A stretch of 64,000 nucleotides of DNA, taken from Pseudoalteromonas sp. MM1. Its GTDB lineage: Bacteria > Pseudomonadota > Gammaproteobacteria > Enterobacterales > Alteromonadaceae. This document shows positions 1 through 7,678 of this stretch, piece by piece; positions within the stretch are counted from its first letter, which is position 1, and each line of letters begins with the position of its first letter. The notes beneath the pieces were generated by a model. That model worked only from the letters and a program-made list of their open reading frames with translations. It was not told the DNA's origin and did not search any database. A program made the translations under genes and the position numbers. The stretch spans positions 1,426,001 to 1,490,000 of the forward strand of contig NZ_AP027922.1 of assembly GCF_030296835.1 (NCBI RefSeq), in the 5' to 3' direction.

Positions 1-36
1 TAATGACAGAATCCTTTGAGGGGACACAGTAGTAAC

Positions 37-963
37 ATGAATAGTTCTATAATCAAGTCAGTACTTTTACATTTAGGTTTAGGAGGCTTTTTGTGGGCAA
101 CGGCAAACATACATGCTCCAGCGCCTAAAGTGATGGAAGTGACGCTGAATTCGGCTATTCCTGAGCCTGATAATGCGGTTTCGGCGGTCACCGTTGATCA
201 AAAACAAGTTGAGCAAAAAATTGCTGAATTGCAAAAAAAAGAAGACGACAAAAAGCGCGCTGAAGATAAACGCATTCGAGACCTAGAGCGCAGAGCGGCT
301 AATGCGCGTAAACAGCGAGAAGCCGAAGCCCGTAATATTAAAAAACTAGAGCAACAGCGCAAAGCAAAAGAGAAAGAAAAAGCACAAGCTGAGGCTGAAG
401 CTAAAAAAGCGCGTGAAATTGAACAAAAAGAGCGTGCTAAAGCAAAACAAGCCGAAAAACAAAAGCAAGAGGCTGAAAACGCCGCTAAAGCTGCTGCAGA
501 TAAACGTAAAGCAGAAGAAGAGGCACTTAAAAAGGCCGAAGCTGAGCGTAAACAGCGTGAAGCAGAAGCAAAAGAGCGTGCAAAGGAAGCCGAGCGTAAA
601 CGTCAGCAAGCGCTGCAAGAGCAAATGTTACAAGAACAACTTGCTAAAGAGCAGGCTGCACGTAGTAAAATACGCCAACAGCAAGTAGTAAGCGAAGTTG
701 ATAAGTACCGTGCTTTAATTATGGCGCGCATTCAGCAAAACTTACTGATTGATGAAAAAATGAAAAACCAACAGTGTCGAGTAAATATTCGTCTTGGATT
801 TAATGGTTTAGTAACGCAAGTTAAATCGTTAGGGGGTGATAAGCTAGTGTGTGAAGCTGCACTTAGAGCTGTGCGCATGGCCGATACATTACCTGTATCT
901 AAAGACAAAGACGTATTCGAGCAACTTAAGAATATTAATTTAACAATCAAGCCAGAATTTTAA
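37..963 (+). CDS. tolA: TolA, inner-membrane protein of the Tol-Pal system
   Basis: TolA links the TolQR proton channel in the inner membrane to TolB and Pal at the outer membrane, supporting envelope constriction at division. The 308-residue protein shows the three expected parts: one membrane helix near residues 5-24 with the conserved Ser-x-x-x-His pattern (SVLLH), a long Lys/Glu/Ala/Arg-rich helical domain at about 55-215, and a C-terminal globular domain with two cysteines (in QQCRVN and KLVCEA). I chose the ATG at 37 because it puts the membrane helix at the extreme N-terminus; an in-frame TTG at 16 would add seven polar residues. tolB follows after 9 bases. tolR presumably lies just outside the window. 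The extreme composition makes database hits to the middle part unreliable. Confidence 0.93.
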   Translation: MNSSIIKSVLLHLGLGGFLWATANIHAPAPKVMEVTLNSAIPEPDNAVSAVTVDQKQVEQKIAELQKKEDDKKRAEDKRIRDLERRAANARKQREAEARNIKKLEQQRKAKEKEKAQAEAEAKKAREIEQKERAKAKQAEKQKQEAENAAKAAADKRKAEEEALKKAEAERKQREAEAKERAKEAERKRQQALQEQMLQEQLAKEQAARSKIRQQQVVSEVDKYRALIMARIQQNLLIDEKMKNQQCRVNIRLGFNGLVTQVKSLGGDKLVCEAALRAVRMADTLPVSKDKDVFEQLKNINLTIKPEF

Positions 964-972
964 AGGAATGAT

Positions 973-2331
973 ATGTTCAGCAAAATTAAAATAGCCTTTG
1001 TAGTTATATTATTAGGATTTCAAGGTGTAGCGAATGCGGCACTTGAAATTGTAATAACAGAAGGTGTAGACGGCGCACGTCCTATTGCCATAGTGCCTTT
1101 TAAATACAATGGTGTTGGCCCAATTCCACAAAAATTGAGCGATGTTATTGCTGCCGACTTAATGCGCAGTGGTAAGTTTAAACCGATAGATGTAGCACAA
1201 ATGCCACAGCTTCCTAATAAAGATGGCGACATTGACTATGCAGCATGGGTAAACCAAGGTGTAGAAGCAGTTGTGGTAGGCGAAGTAGAGCAACAAACTG
1301 ATGGGCGCTACTTGGTACGCTACGAATTAGTAGATGTAATTCGTGGGCAAATTACCGGTGGCCAAACTCAGATGATGAGCAGCGGTAAACTTGTAAAAAG
1401 CCAAGACCATATTTTAGAAGCGCGCGAAAGTGTGATTAGTGAAAGTGGCTTTCGCCGTTACTCACATCGCATAAGCGATGTTGTATATGAAAAGCTAACC
1501 GGAGAAAGAGGCGCGTTTTTAACTAAAATTGCCTATGTAATTGTTCGTGAAGATCAACCAAAACCTTATCAGCTAGTAGTTGCTGACTACGATGGTTTTA
1601 ACGAGCAGGTATTATTGCGCTCAAAAGAGCCGTTAATGTCGCCAGCATGGTCGCCAGATGGTACTAAGCTTGCGTATGTAACGTTTGAAAACCGTCAAAG
1701 CCAAATTTACATTCAAGACCTATACTCAGGAAAGCGTGAGCTGATCACAAGTTACCGTGGTATTAATGGTGCACCGCAGTTTTCTCCTGATGGTAAAAAA
1801 ATGTTATTGGTGCTTTCTAAAGACAAAACAGGTGCAACCGAAGTTTACGTTTTAGATTTAGCAACACGTAAAGAAACACGCCTTACACGCCACCGTAGTA
1901 TAGATACTGAACCATCTTGGTATCCAAATGGCCAGGATATTGTGTTTACATCTGAAAGGGGTGGTAATGCCCAGATTTATAAGTTAAATTTAAGAACTGG
2001 TAGGTCACAACGATTGACCTTCGACGGCGATATGAACCTAGCGGGTTCTATAACGCCAGACAGTAAAGAATTAGTGATGGTTAACCGTACCAACGGGCAG
2101 TACCATCTTGCTAAGAAAGAGCTGGCTACGGGCGCGTTTCAAGTATTAACGCGAACTCGCCTTGATGAATCACCGAGCATAGCGCCAAACGGCTCGATGA
2201 TCATATATAGCACGCTTCATAATAATAAACAGGTACTCGCGCTGGTATCGATGGACGGTCGCTTTAAAGCACGTTTACCCGTGCTAGACGGACAAGTAAA
2301 GGCACCAGCTTGGTCGCCATATTTACAGTAA
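973..2331 (+). CDS. tolB: TolB, periplasmic beta-propeller protein of Tol-Pal
   Basis: TolB is the periplasmic exchange partner of Pal and TolA. The 452-residue protein begins with a signal peptide (cleavage likely after VANA, near residue 22), then an N-terminal alpha/beta domain containing the family phrase RPIAIVPF. The C-terminal half is a beta-propeller with repeated blades of the form [23 protein letters not shown] and [12 protein letters not shown], ending in PAWSPYLQ. A ribosome binding site (AAAGGAATG) lies just before the ATG. It sits between tolA and pal, the standard order. Length and motifs match the family closely and nothing is odd. Confidence 0.97.
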   Translation: MFSKIKIAFVVILLGFQGVANAALEIVITEGVDGARPIAIVPFKYNGVGPIPQKLSDVIAADLMRSGKFKPIDVAQMPQLPNKDGDIDYAAWVNQGVEAVVVGEVEQQTDGRYLVRYELVDVIRGQITGGQTQMMSSGKLVKSQDHILEARESVISESGFRRYSHRISDVVYEKLTGERGAFLTKIAYVIVREDQPKPYQLVVADYDGFNEQVLLRSKEPLMSPAWSPDGTKLAYVTFENRQSQIYIQDLYSGKRELITSYRGINGAPQFSPDGKKMLLVLSKDKTGATEVYVLDLATRKETRLTRHRSIDTEPSWYPNGQDIVFTSERGGNAQIYKLNLRTGRSQRLTFDGDMNLAGSITPDSKELVMVNRTNGQYHLAKKELATGAFQVLTRTRLDESPSIAPNGSMIIYSTLHNNKQVLALVSMDGRFKARLPVLDGQVKAPAWSPYLQ

Positions 2332-2367
2332 TATTTGCTGGTTTACTCAAAAATAGGAATCTACTCA

Positions 2368-2910
2368 ATGCAACTTAACAAAGTACTTAAAGGCCTGCTA
2401 ATCGCTGTGCCAGTAATGACATTAGCCGCTTGTAGCTCATCTTCAGATATTGATGAAGGCGCAGCTAACCAATCAAACCAAAGTGCAGTTGAGCAATCAA
2501 CAAACACGGATACAGTTGAAGTAGCAACAATTTCACCTGAACAACAAGCAGAAGAGCAACTTCGTCAAAAGTATGAAGCGCTTCGTCAAGAGCAAATTAT
2601 TTACTTTGACTTCGACAAAGCAACTGTTGAGAACAAGTACGCAGAATTACTTCGTGCACATGCTGAGTTTTTAGTTCAAAACCCTTCAGTAAAAGTATTA
2701 ATTGAAGGTCACGCTGATGAGCGCGGTACGCCAGAGTACAACATTGCACTAGGTGAGCACCGTGGCCAAGCAGTAGAAAAATACCTACAAAGCTTAGGTG
2801 TTTCTGCTAGCCAAATGTCAGTAGTTAGCTACGGTGAAGAGAAACCAATGGTTAAATCTCGCACTGAGTCAGCTTTCGCTAAAAACCGCCGTGCGGTACT
2901 AGTTTACTAA
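2368..2910 (+). CDS. pal: Pal, peptidoglycan-associated outer-membrane lipoprotein
   Basis: Pal anchors the outer membrane to peptidoglycan and is positioned by the Tol system. The 180-residue product has a lipoprotein signal with lipobox LAAC (lipidated Cys22), a Gln/Asn/Glu-rich linker to about residue 70, and an OmpA-like peptidoglycan-binding domain to the end. That domain contains YFDFDKATV, the core [12 protein letters not shown] and KNRRAVLVY. The reading frame is open from 2335, but ATG 2368 is the right start because it places the lipobox about 20 residues in. It lies between tolB and cpoB. Confidence 0.96.
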   Translation: MQLNKVLKGLLIAVPVMTLAACSSSSDIDEGAANQSNQSAVEQSTNTDTVEVATISPEQQAEEQLRQKYEALRQEQIIYFDFDKATVENKYAELLRAHAEFLVQNPSVKVLIEGHADERGTPEYNIALGEHRGQAVEKYLQSLGVSASQMSVVSYGEEKPMVKSRTESAFAKNRRAVLVY

Positions 2911-2923
2911 GATAAGAGATATT

Positions 2924-3673
2924 ATGAAGCCGAAAATTATTTTGGCAGCCATGATATTGAGCGGGAGCACCCAAGTTTTGGCTGCTCCCGCTCCTGTTTC
3001 AGAAGCTGCAAGTTCACAGTCGAGCATAGAGAAGCGTTTAGCGTCACTAGAAAACATGATGCAGTCGCGAAACTTATTACAAGTTGAATTACAGCAACAA
3101 CTTAATCTACTTCAAGATGAAGTAAGTCAAATTCGCGGTGTTACTGAAGAGCAAAGTTATAAACTTGAAAAAGTACTTCAGCGCCAGCGTGAGCTTTATC
3201 AAGAAATAGAAAACCGCGTAAGCCAAGCGTATACACAACCCGCTGCTGCGCCTGCAACCGATTACACGCAATCGAGTGATGCACAAACCTATAGCAGTGA
3301 CTTATCTGAAAACGAAGCGTATGAGCGTGCAGTGGCGCTAATAATGAAAGATAAACGCTACGACCAAGCTATTCCTGAGTTTCAAACATTTTTAACAACC
3401 TATCCCAATTCTGTGTATGCCTCTAATGCACATTATTGGCTTGGGCAGTTGCTGACCATCAAAAATGATGGTGTAAAAGCAAGTGAGCATTTTAAAGTGG
3501 TGGTTAATGAGTTTCCTAACTCAAATAAACGACCAGATGCCATGTTAAAATTAGGCACGCTTTTACAAGAGCAAGGCCTAAACCAAGAGGCACAAAAAAT
3601 ATTGGGTGATCTAATTAACCAATATCCAAGTACAACTGCTGCAAAACTTGCAACCGAGCGTTTAGCTAATTAG
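2924..3673 (+). CDS. cpoB: CpoB (YbgF), Tol-Pal-associated periplasmic TPR protein
   Basis: CpoB coordinates Tol function with peptidoglycan synthesis by PBP1b at the septum (known for the family). The 249-residue protein has a signal peptide (cleaved near VLAAPAP), a coiled-coil trimerisation region at about 30-100 rich in Glu, Gln and Leu, a Pro/Ala/Ser/Thr linker, then TPR repeats. The first repeat has AVALIMKDKRYDQAIPEFQ and later ones contain YWLGQLL and MLKLGTLLQEQG. It starts 13 bases after pal and closes the operon. A large hairpin follows in the intergenic DNA. Confidence 0.93.
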   Translation: MKPKIILAAMILSGSTQVLAAPAPVSEAASSQSSIEKRLASLENMMQSRNLLQVELQQQLNLLQDEVSQIRGVTEEQSYKLEKVLQRQRELYQEIENRVSQAYTQPAAAPATDYTQSSDAQTYSSDLSENEAYERAVALIMKDKRYDQAIPEFQTFLTTYPNSVYASNAHYWLGQLLTIKNDGVKASEHFKVVVNEFPNSNKRPDAMLKLGTLLQEQGLNQEAQKILGDLINQYPSTTAAKLATERLAN

Positions 3674-3698
3674 GACGCATTTAAGCGGTGTATTTAAA

Positions 3699-3752
3699 GC
3701 TCAAACTACATAGAAATACTCGGCGAATCTTGTATTTGCATGTAGTTTGAGC
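3699..3752 (+). terminator. Long inverted repeat downstream of cpoB
   Basis: The arms at 3699-3711 and 3740-3752 pair perfectly over 13 bases (GCTCAAACTACAT with ATGTAGTTTGAGC). A second inner stem AAATAC/GTATTT lies at 3714-3719 and 3732-3737. No strong T-run follows directly, so it may be a weak terminator, a transcript-stabilising hairpin or the relic of a short palindromic element. It sits just before the tRNA-Lys promoter. Confidence 0.45.
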
Positions 3753-3811
3753 ACAAACGCTTTAATTTTGCTCACCTAGGCATAAAAACTGAAAAAAAGA
3801 GACATTTTCGG

Positions 3812-3839
3812 TTGCACTCATTTTATAAATAAGTATTAT
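3812..3839 (+). promoter_or_regulatory. Promoter of the tRNA-Lys array
   Basis: TTGCAC (3812-3817) and TATTAT (3834-3839) are separated by 16 bases, a good sigma-70 arrangement. They are followed by a GC-rich stretch, AAGCGCCCGC, near the expected start point. GC-rich discriminators are typical of stable-RNA promoters under stringent control. The tRNA-Ser gene at 6363 has a similar promoter with the same TTGCAC -35 hexamer. Confidence 0.7.
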
Positions 3840-3892
3840 AAGCGCCCGCAGCAAACGAATGGTTACCCCACTCAAAATGCGGCAAAAAGAGC

Positions 3893-3968
3893 GGGTCATT
3901 AGCTCAGTTGGTAGAGCAGTGGACTTTTAATCCATTGGTCGATGGTTCAAGTCCATCATGACCCACCA
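3893..3968 (+). tRNA. tRNA-Lys(UUU), copy 1 of 8
   Basis: The 76-base cloverleaf has acceptor arm GGGTCAT pairing with ATGACCC, the anticodon loop CTTTTAA with anticodon TTT, the T-loop GGTTCAAGTCC and an encoded 3' CCA. It is identical to the seven copies that follow and is the one nearest the promoter at 3812-3839. Confidence 0.98.
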
Positions 3969-4040
3969 TTCTTTATTAAGATAAAGTTTGGCTTAATCGG
4001 CGGATTTACGCAGCTCACTTAAATAGTAAGCACACAGAGC

Positions 4041-4116
4041 GGGTCATTAGCTCAGTTGGTAGAGCAGTGGACTTTTAATCCATTGGTCGATGGTTCAAGT
4101 CCATCATGACCCACCA
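4041..4116 (+). tRNA. tRNA-Lys(UUU), copy 2 of 8
   Basis: This copy is identical in sequence to copy 1, with anticodon TTT and encoded CCA. It begins 148 bases after copy 1. The 72-base spacer contains the shared block CGGCGGATTTACGCAGC. Confidence 0.98.
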
Positions 4117-4188
4117 TTCTTTATTAAGATAAAGATTGGTTCAATCGGCGGATTTACGCAGCTCACTTAAATAGTAAGCAAACAGAGC

Positions 4189-4264
4189 GGGTCATTAGCT
4201 CAGTTGGTAGAGCAGTGGACTTTTAATCCATTGGTCGATGGTTCAAGTCCATCATGACCCACCA
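4189..4264 (+). tRNA. tRNA-Lys(UUU), copy 3 of 8
   Basis: This copy is identical to copy 1 with anticodon TTT and encoded CCA. The period from copy 2 is again 148 bases and the spacer is nearly identical. Confidence 0.98.
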
Positions 4265-4336
4265 TTCTTTATTAAGATAAAGTTTGGTTCAATCGGCGGA
4301 TTTACGCAGCTCACTTAAATAGTAAGCAAACAGAGC

Positions 4337-4412
4337 GGGTCATTAGCTCAGTTGGTAGAGCAGTGGACTTTTAATCCATTGGTCGATGGTTCAAGTCCAT
4401 CATGACCCACCA
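4337..4412 (+). tRNA. tRNA-Lys(UUU), copy 4 of 8
   Basis: This copy is identical to copy 1 with anticodon TTT and encoded CCA. The period from copy 3 is 148 bases. Confidence 0.98.
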
Positions 4413-4483
4413 TTCTTTATTTAGGTAAAGATTGGTTCAATCGGCGGATTTACGCAGCTCACTTAATAGTAAGCACACAGAGC

Positions 4484-4559
4484 GGGTCATTAGCTCAGTT
4501 GGTAGAGCAGTGGACTTTTAATCCATTGGTCGATGGTTCAAGTCCATCATGACCCACCA
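4484..4559 (+). tRNA. tRNA-Lys(UUU), copy 5 of 8
   Basis: This copy is identical to copy 1 with anticodon TTT and encoded CCA. The period from copy 4 is 147 bases because the spacer has lost one A (CTTAATAG in place of CTTAAATAG). Confidence 0.98.
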
Positions 4560-4631
4560 TTCTTTATTTAGGTAAAGATTGGTTCAATCGGCGGATTTAC
4601 GCAGCTCACTTAAATAGTAAGCACACAGAGC

Positions 4632-4707
4632 GGGTCATTAGCTCAGTTGGTAGAGCAGTGGACTTTTAATCCATTGGTCGATGGTTCAAGTCCATCATGA
4701 CCCACCA
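4632..4707 (+). tRNA. tRNA-Lys(UUU), copy 6 of 8
   Basis: This copy is identical to copy 1 with anticodon TTT and encoded CCA. The period from copy 5 is 148 bases. Confidence 0.98.
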
Positions 4708-4780
4708 TTCTTTATTAAGATAAAGATTGGTTTAATCGGCGGATTTACGCAGCATATCAATTCTACAAAGAATTCAGAGC

Positions 4781-4856
4781 GGGTCATTAGCTCAGTTGGT
4801 AGAGCAGTGGACTTTTAATCCATTGGTCGATGGTTCAAGTCCATCATGACCCACCA
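4781..4856 (+). tRNA. tRNA-Lys(UUU), copy 7 of 8
   Basis: This copy is identical to copy 1 with anticodon TTT and encoded CCA. The spacer before it is a second type: after TTTACGCAGC it reads ATATCAATTCTACAAAG instead of TCACTTAAATAGTAAGC. Confidence 0.98.
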
Positions 4857-4929
4857 TTCTTTATTAAGATAAAGAATGGTTTAATCGGCGGATTTACGCA
4901 GCATATCAATTCTACACAGAATTTAGAGC

Positions 4930-5005
4930 GGGTCATTAGCTCAGTTGGTAGAGCAGTGGACTTTTAATCCATTGGTCGATGGTTCAAGTCCATCATGACC
5001 CACCA
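4930..5005 (+). tRNA. tRNA-Lys(UUU), copy 8 of 8
   Basis: This last copy is identical to copy 1 with anticodon TTT and encoded CCA. It is preceded by the second spacer type. I see no clear intrinsic terminator after it; an AT-rich stretch leads to nadA. Confidence 0.98.
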
Positions 5006-5109
5006 CTTCTTAAAAATCTCAACATTCCCCTTATTTTATTTAAATCAGTTTGTTATTTTTATTTATAAACAGCATGCCCACATAGCTGTTATTTGCCCGT
5101 GTATTCTCG

Positions 5110-5115
5110 TATAAT
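5110..5115 (+). promoter_or_regulatory. Probable -10 element of nadA
   Basis: A perfect TATAAT lies about 40 bases before the nadA ATG. The -35 at 17-base spacing (TGTTAT, 5087-5092) is weak. I did not find a convincing NadR palindrome. Confidence 0.45.
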
Positions 5116-5155
5116 TTGCTGTAACTAATGCACTGTAGATGAAGTGGTCGAGAAC

Positions 5156-6196
5156 ATGAGTCTAGCTCAAACTATTATGCCTGAAGGTTATATCTTTCCT
5201 CCTAAGCCAGCTCCGTTAACTAAAGACGAGCAAGGCGAATATAAAGCACGTATTAAACAACTACTGCAAGATAAAAATGCAGTGCTGGTAGCCCATTACT
5301 ACACAGATCCTGAGATTCAAGCTCTTGCCGAAGAAACAGGGGGCTGTGTTGCCGACTCATTAGAAATGGCACGTTTTGGTGCTCGCCACGATGCAGATAT
5401 GATCATCGTTGCAGGCGTACGTTTTATGGGTGAAACCGCTAAAATTTTAACGCCAAACAAAACCGTTGTTATGCCAACGCTAGAAGCAACCTGTTCGTTA
5501 GATATTGGTTGCCCGATTGATGAGTTTTCAGCGTTTTGCGATCAGCACCCTGATCGTAAAGTGGTGGTGTATGCAAACACCTCTACAGCGGTTAAAGCCC
5601 GTGCAGATTGGATTGTAACCTCATCGTGCGCACTTGAAATAGTAGAGCACTTAGATGAACAAGGTGAAAAAATTATTTGGGGCCCAGATAAACACCTTGG
5701 TAGCTACATTCAAAAAAATACCGGCGCCGATATGATCATGTGGAACGGTGCATGTATCGTACACGATGAATTTAAAACAAAAGCGCTTAAAGATATGAAA
5801 GCCCTGCACCCAGACGCAGGTGTATTGGTTCACCCAGAGTCGCCTGCTGAAATAGTGGCACTGGCAGATGCGGTTGGCTCAACAAGCCAGCTAATTAAAG
5901 CTGCGCAAACAATGGATAACGATAAGTTTATTGTAGCGACAGACCGCGGTATTTTTTACAAAATGCAGCAGCTATGCCCAGAAAAGGAGTTTTTTGCAGC
6001 CCCAACTGCTGGTGAAGGCGCGTCTTGTAAAAGTTGTGCACACTGCCCGTGGATGGCAATGAATGGCTTAAAAGCGATTGAAGAGGCGCTAGTAGACCCA
6101 CAGGGTAAAGAAGTATTTGTAGATATGGACTTACGCGAAGGCGCGCTCAAGTCACTTAATCGCATGTTAGACTTTACAGCCAACATGGCAAAGTAA
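5156..6196 (+). CDS. nadA: NadA, quinolinate synthase
   Basis: NadA condenses iminoaspartate with dihydroxyacetone phosphate to quinolinate, the second step of de novo NAD synthesis, using a [4Fe-4S] cluster. The 346-residue length matches the E. coli enzyme. Visible family features are [20 protein letters not shown] near the N-terminus, the cysteine in TCSLDIGCP, the [12 protein letters not shown] segment and the C-terminal [16 protein letters not shown] with its C-x2-C-x2-C pattern. I chose ATG 5156; an in-frame GTG at 5144 would add four residues. It is a single gene between tRNA loci and ends in a strong terminator. Confidence 0.96.
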   Translation: MSLAQTIMPEGYIFPPKPAPLTKDEQGEYKARIKQLLQDKNAVLVAHYYTDPEIQALAEETGGCVADSLEMARFGARHDADMIIVAGVRFMGETAKILTPNKTVVMPTLEATCSLDIGCPIDEFSAFCDQHPDRKVVVYANTSTAVKARADWIVTSSCALEIVEHLDEQGEKIIWGPDKHLGSYIQKNTGADMIMWNGACIVHDEFKTKALKDMKALHPDAGVLVHPESPAEIVALADAVGSTSQLIKAAQTMDNDKFIVATDRGIFYKMQQLCPEKEFFAAPTAGEGASCKSCAHCPWMAMNGLKAIEEALVDPQGKEVFVDMDLREGALKSLNRMLDFTANMAK

Positions 6197-6210
6197 ACAT
6201 CACTCTGTAT

Positions 6211-6246
6211 AAAAACGGCTAATCCTACTGGGTTAGCCGTTTTTTT
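6211..6246 (+). terminator. Intrinsic terminator of nadA
   Basis: The stem AACGGCTAA / TTAGCCGTT has a short loop and is followed by a T-run, 15 bases after the nadA stop codon. Confidence 0.85.
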
Positions 6247-6307
6247 ATGTCTAAAGTAAATTGCTGATTGATTATTAGGCACTTAACAGCACAAATTTAA
6301 AAATGCC

Positions 6308-6336
6308 TTGCACCTATGTAACCTATTTCATACTAT
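6308..6336 (+). promoter_or_regulatory. Promoter of tRNA-Ser
   Basis: TTGCAC (6308-6313) and TACTAT (6331-6336) have an ideal 17-base spacer and are followed by AACGCGCTG, a GC-containing discriminator. The tRNA begins 26 bases after the -10. Confidence 0.65.
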
Positions 6337-6362
6337 AACGCGCTGTTGCAATGCAACACCGT

Positions 6363-6452
6363 GGAGGAATGGCTGAGTGGCTGAAGGCGCACGCCTGGAA
6401 AGTGTGTTTAGGTTAATCCCTAACGAGGGTTCGAATCCCTCTTCCTCCACCA
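6363..6452 (+). tRNA. tRNA-Ser(GGA)
   Basis: This 90-base class II tRNA has acceptor arm GGAGGAA pairing with TTCCTCC, anticodon stem CACGC/GTGTG around loop CTGGAAA (anticodon GGA, reading TCC/TCT), a long variable arm, T-loop GGTTCGAATCC and an encoded CCA. It has its own promoter and terminator. Confidence 0.97.
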
Positions 6453-6460
6453 TTATTCTT

Positions 6461-6496
6461 AAACCCAGTTATTGAATATCAATAACTGGGTTTTTT
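6461..6496 (+). terminator. Intrinsic terminator of tRNA-Ser
   Basis: A 14-base perfect stem (AAACCCAGTTATTG / CAATAACTGGGTTT) is followed by T6, starting 8 bases after the CCA end. Confidence 0.85.
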
Positions 6497-6610
6497 AATG
6501 CCCGTTGTCCAAACCTTTATTATTGGCAAGTAGGCATGAATTTAGTGCGTAATCTCAATCAGCCCTTAACGTCGCTCCCTCAAATGAGTGACATGGTTTA
6601 AGCCCTTAAT

Positions 6611-7678
6611 TTATTGATACTCAAATAACGCGTTTTCCCATTCTTGAATGATTATTTGGCGCTTCATCTGATCATCTATCACTAATATTTCTATGCCAAG
6701 GGGGACGGGGCGAAGCTGACCTTCTGATATATCAAGTAAATGTTTTTGTTTTACACGTACTTCATTGTTAATTGGTTCAAAGTTAGTAAAATTAGCCATG
6801 TCTGTTTGTCCTTGTACAGACACTAAATAATCAATAAACAGCTGTGCGCCAATAACATTTTTTGCGTGTTTAGGAATTATGGCGCTGCGCATAATAACCG
6901 AGGTGTAGTCTTTAGGTTGCACTACAATAATATTAGGGTGCTGCGCCGCCCAGGTGCGCGCATAAGAGCTTAATATGTTATAGCCAACAGTGAGCTCACC
7001 CGTTGAAAGGGCCTTGAGTATGTCGGCGCTGCGTCTAAATACACGCGTACTGTGATAGCCAAACGATTCAAGCATTCGGCCATAGCTGGAGCTTTGCTCG
7101 CGGTCATGAGCCCACAGCAAATAGCCTATACCCACTTGAGTAATATCGTAAATGCCAATTCGGCCTTTAATTTTGTCACTGCGCCTACGTATGAGTTCAA
7201 GTAATTCGTTGCGGCTACTTGGTGCGACCTCTTCACCTAAAAATTCTTTATTAAATGCAATTACCGCGGTTTCATAAGTAAAGCCAAACACTTCATTGCG
7301 CCATTTAGCCCATGCGGGGAGTTTATTTGTTTGCTCAGAGCTGTAAGGCTGTGCGTAGCCATCGTTAACTAGCTTTACTTGTAAATTCATTGCTGAACTT
7401 AATAAAACGTCGGGCGGGTTATTAACGTCGGCTAAAAATTCGCTATACACTTCGAAGGTACTCAGCTCATAATAATCAACTTGTACAAATGGGTACTTTT
7501 TTTGAAAGGCCGATAAAAAAGGGGCAATTTCCATTTTATCGGCGCCGCCATATATTTTTAGTACTGACTTGTTTTCGCTTTGTGCAGGAAATACTAAAGG
7601 AGTTTTTGCAGCAACGAATGGCGAGCCTACAAAGCACGTAAAAACAACGGCAATATAAATCAGCGATAAAAATTTCAA
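6611..7678 (-). CDS. Periplasmic solute-binding protein linked to a TctDE-like two-component system
   Basis: This 355-residue protein has a signal peptide (cleavage near FVAAK) and the fold signature of family 1 extracellular solute-binding proteins of the iron/AfuA type: LKIYGGADKMEIAPFLSAF, then FTYETAVIAFNKEFLG and later TVGYNILSSYA. Its start overlaps the stop of the histidine kinase upstream by 4 bases (ATGA), so the two are translationally coupled. No ABC permease or ATPase gene lies nearby. I infer that it works as a ligand-sensing accessory to the kinase rather than in ABC uptake. The ligand is unknown; tricarboxylates are the obvious candidates given the divergent transport genes. 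Confidence 0.8.
   Translation of the reverse strand: MKFLSLIYIAVVFTCFVGSPFVAAKTPLVFPAQSENKSVLKIYGGADKMEIAPFLSAFQKKYPFVQVDYYELSTFEVYSEFLADVNNPPDVLLSSAMNLQVKLVNDGYAQPYSSEQTNKLPAWAKWRNEVFGFTYETAVIAFNKEFLGEEVAPSSRNELLELIRRRSDKIKGRIGIYDITQVGIGYLLWAHDREQSSSYGRMLESFGYHSTRVFRRSADILKALSTGELTVGYNILSSYARTWAAQHPNIIVVQPKDYTSVIMRSAIIPKHAKNVIGAQLFIDYLVSVQGQTDMANFTNFEPINNEVRVKQKHLLDISEGQLRPVPLGIEILVIDDQMKRQIIIQEWENALFEYQ

Noticed and set aside
346..688. Overlapping open frames on both strands within tolA
   Set aside because: They result from the low-complexity Lys/Glu/Ala-rich coding of tolA; their products are Phe/Leu/Cys-rich or Lys-rich without any family pattern.
3893..5005. Regularly spaced repeats suggestive of a CRISPR array
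   Set aside because: The repeat unit is a complete 76-base tRNA-Lys with anticodon and CCA, the spacers are nearly identical to each other, and no cas genes are present.
5051..5071. NadR operator before nadA
   Set aside because: TGTTAT and TAAACA half-sites are present, but the gap of 9 bases and a mismatch do not fit the known TGTTTA-N6-TAAACA site.
6611..7678. Binding protein of an ABC iron or molybdate importer
   Set aside because: No permease or ATPase gene lies nearby, and coupling to a histidine kinase points to sensing; the transport role cannot be excluded by sequence alone.
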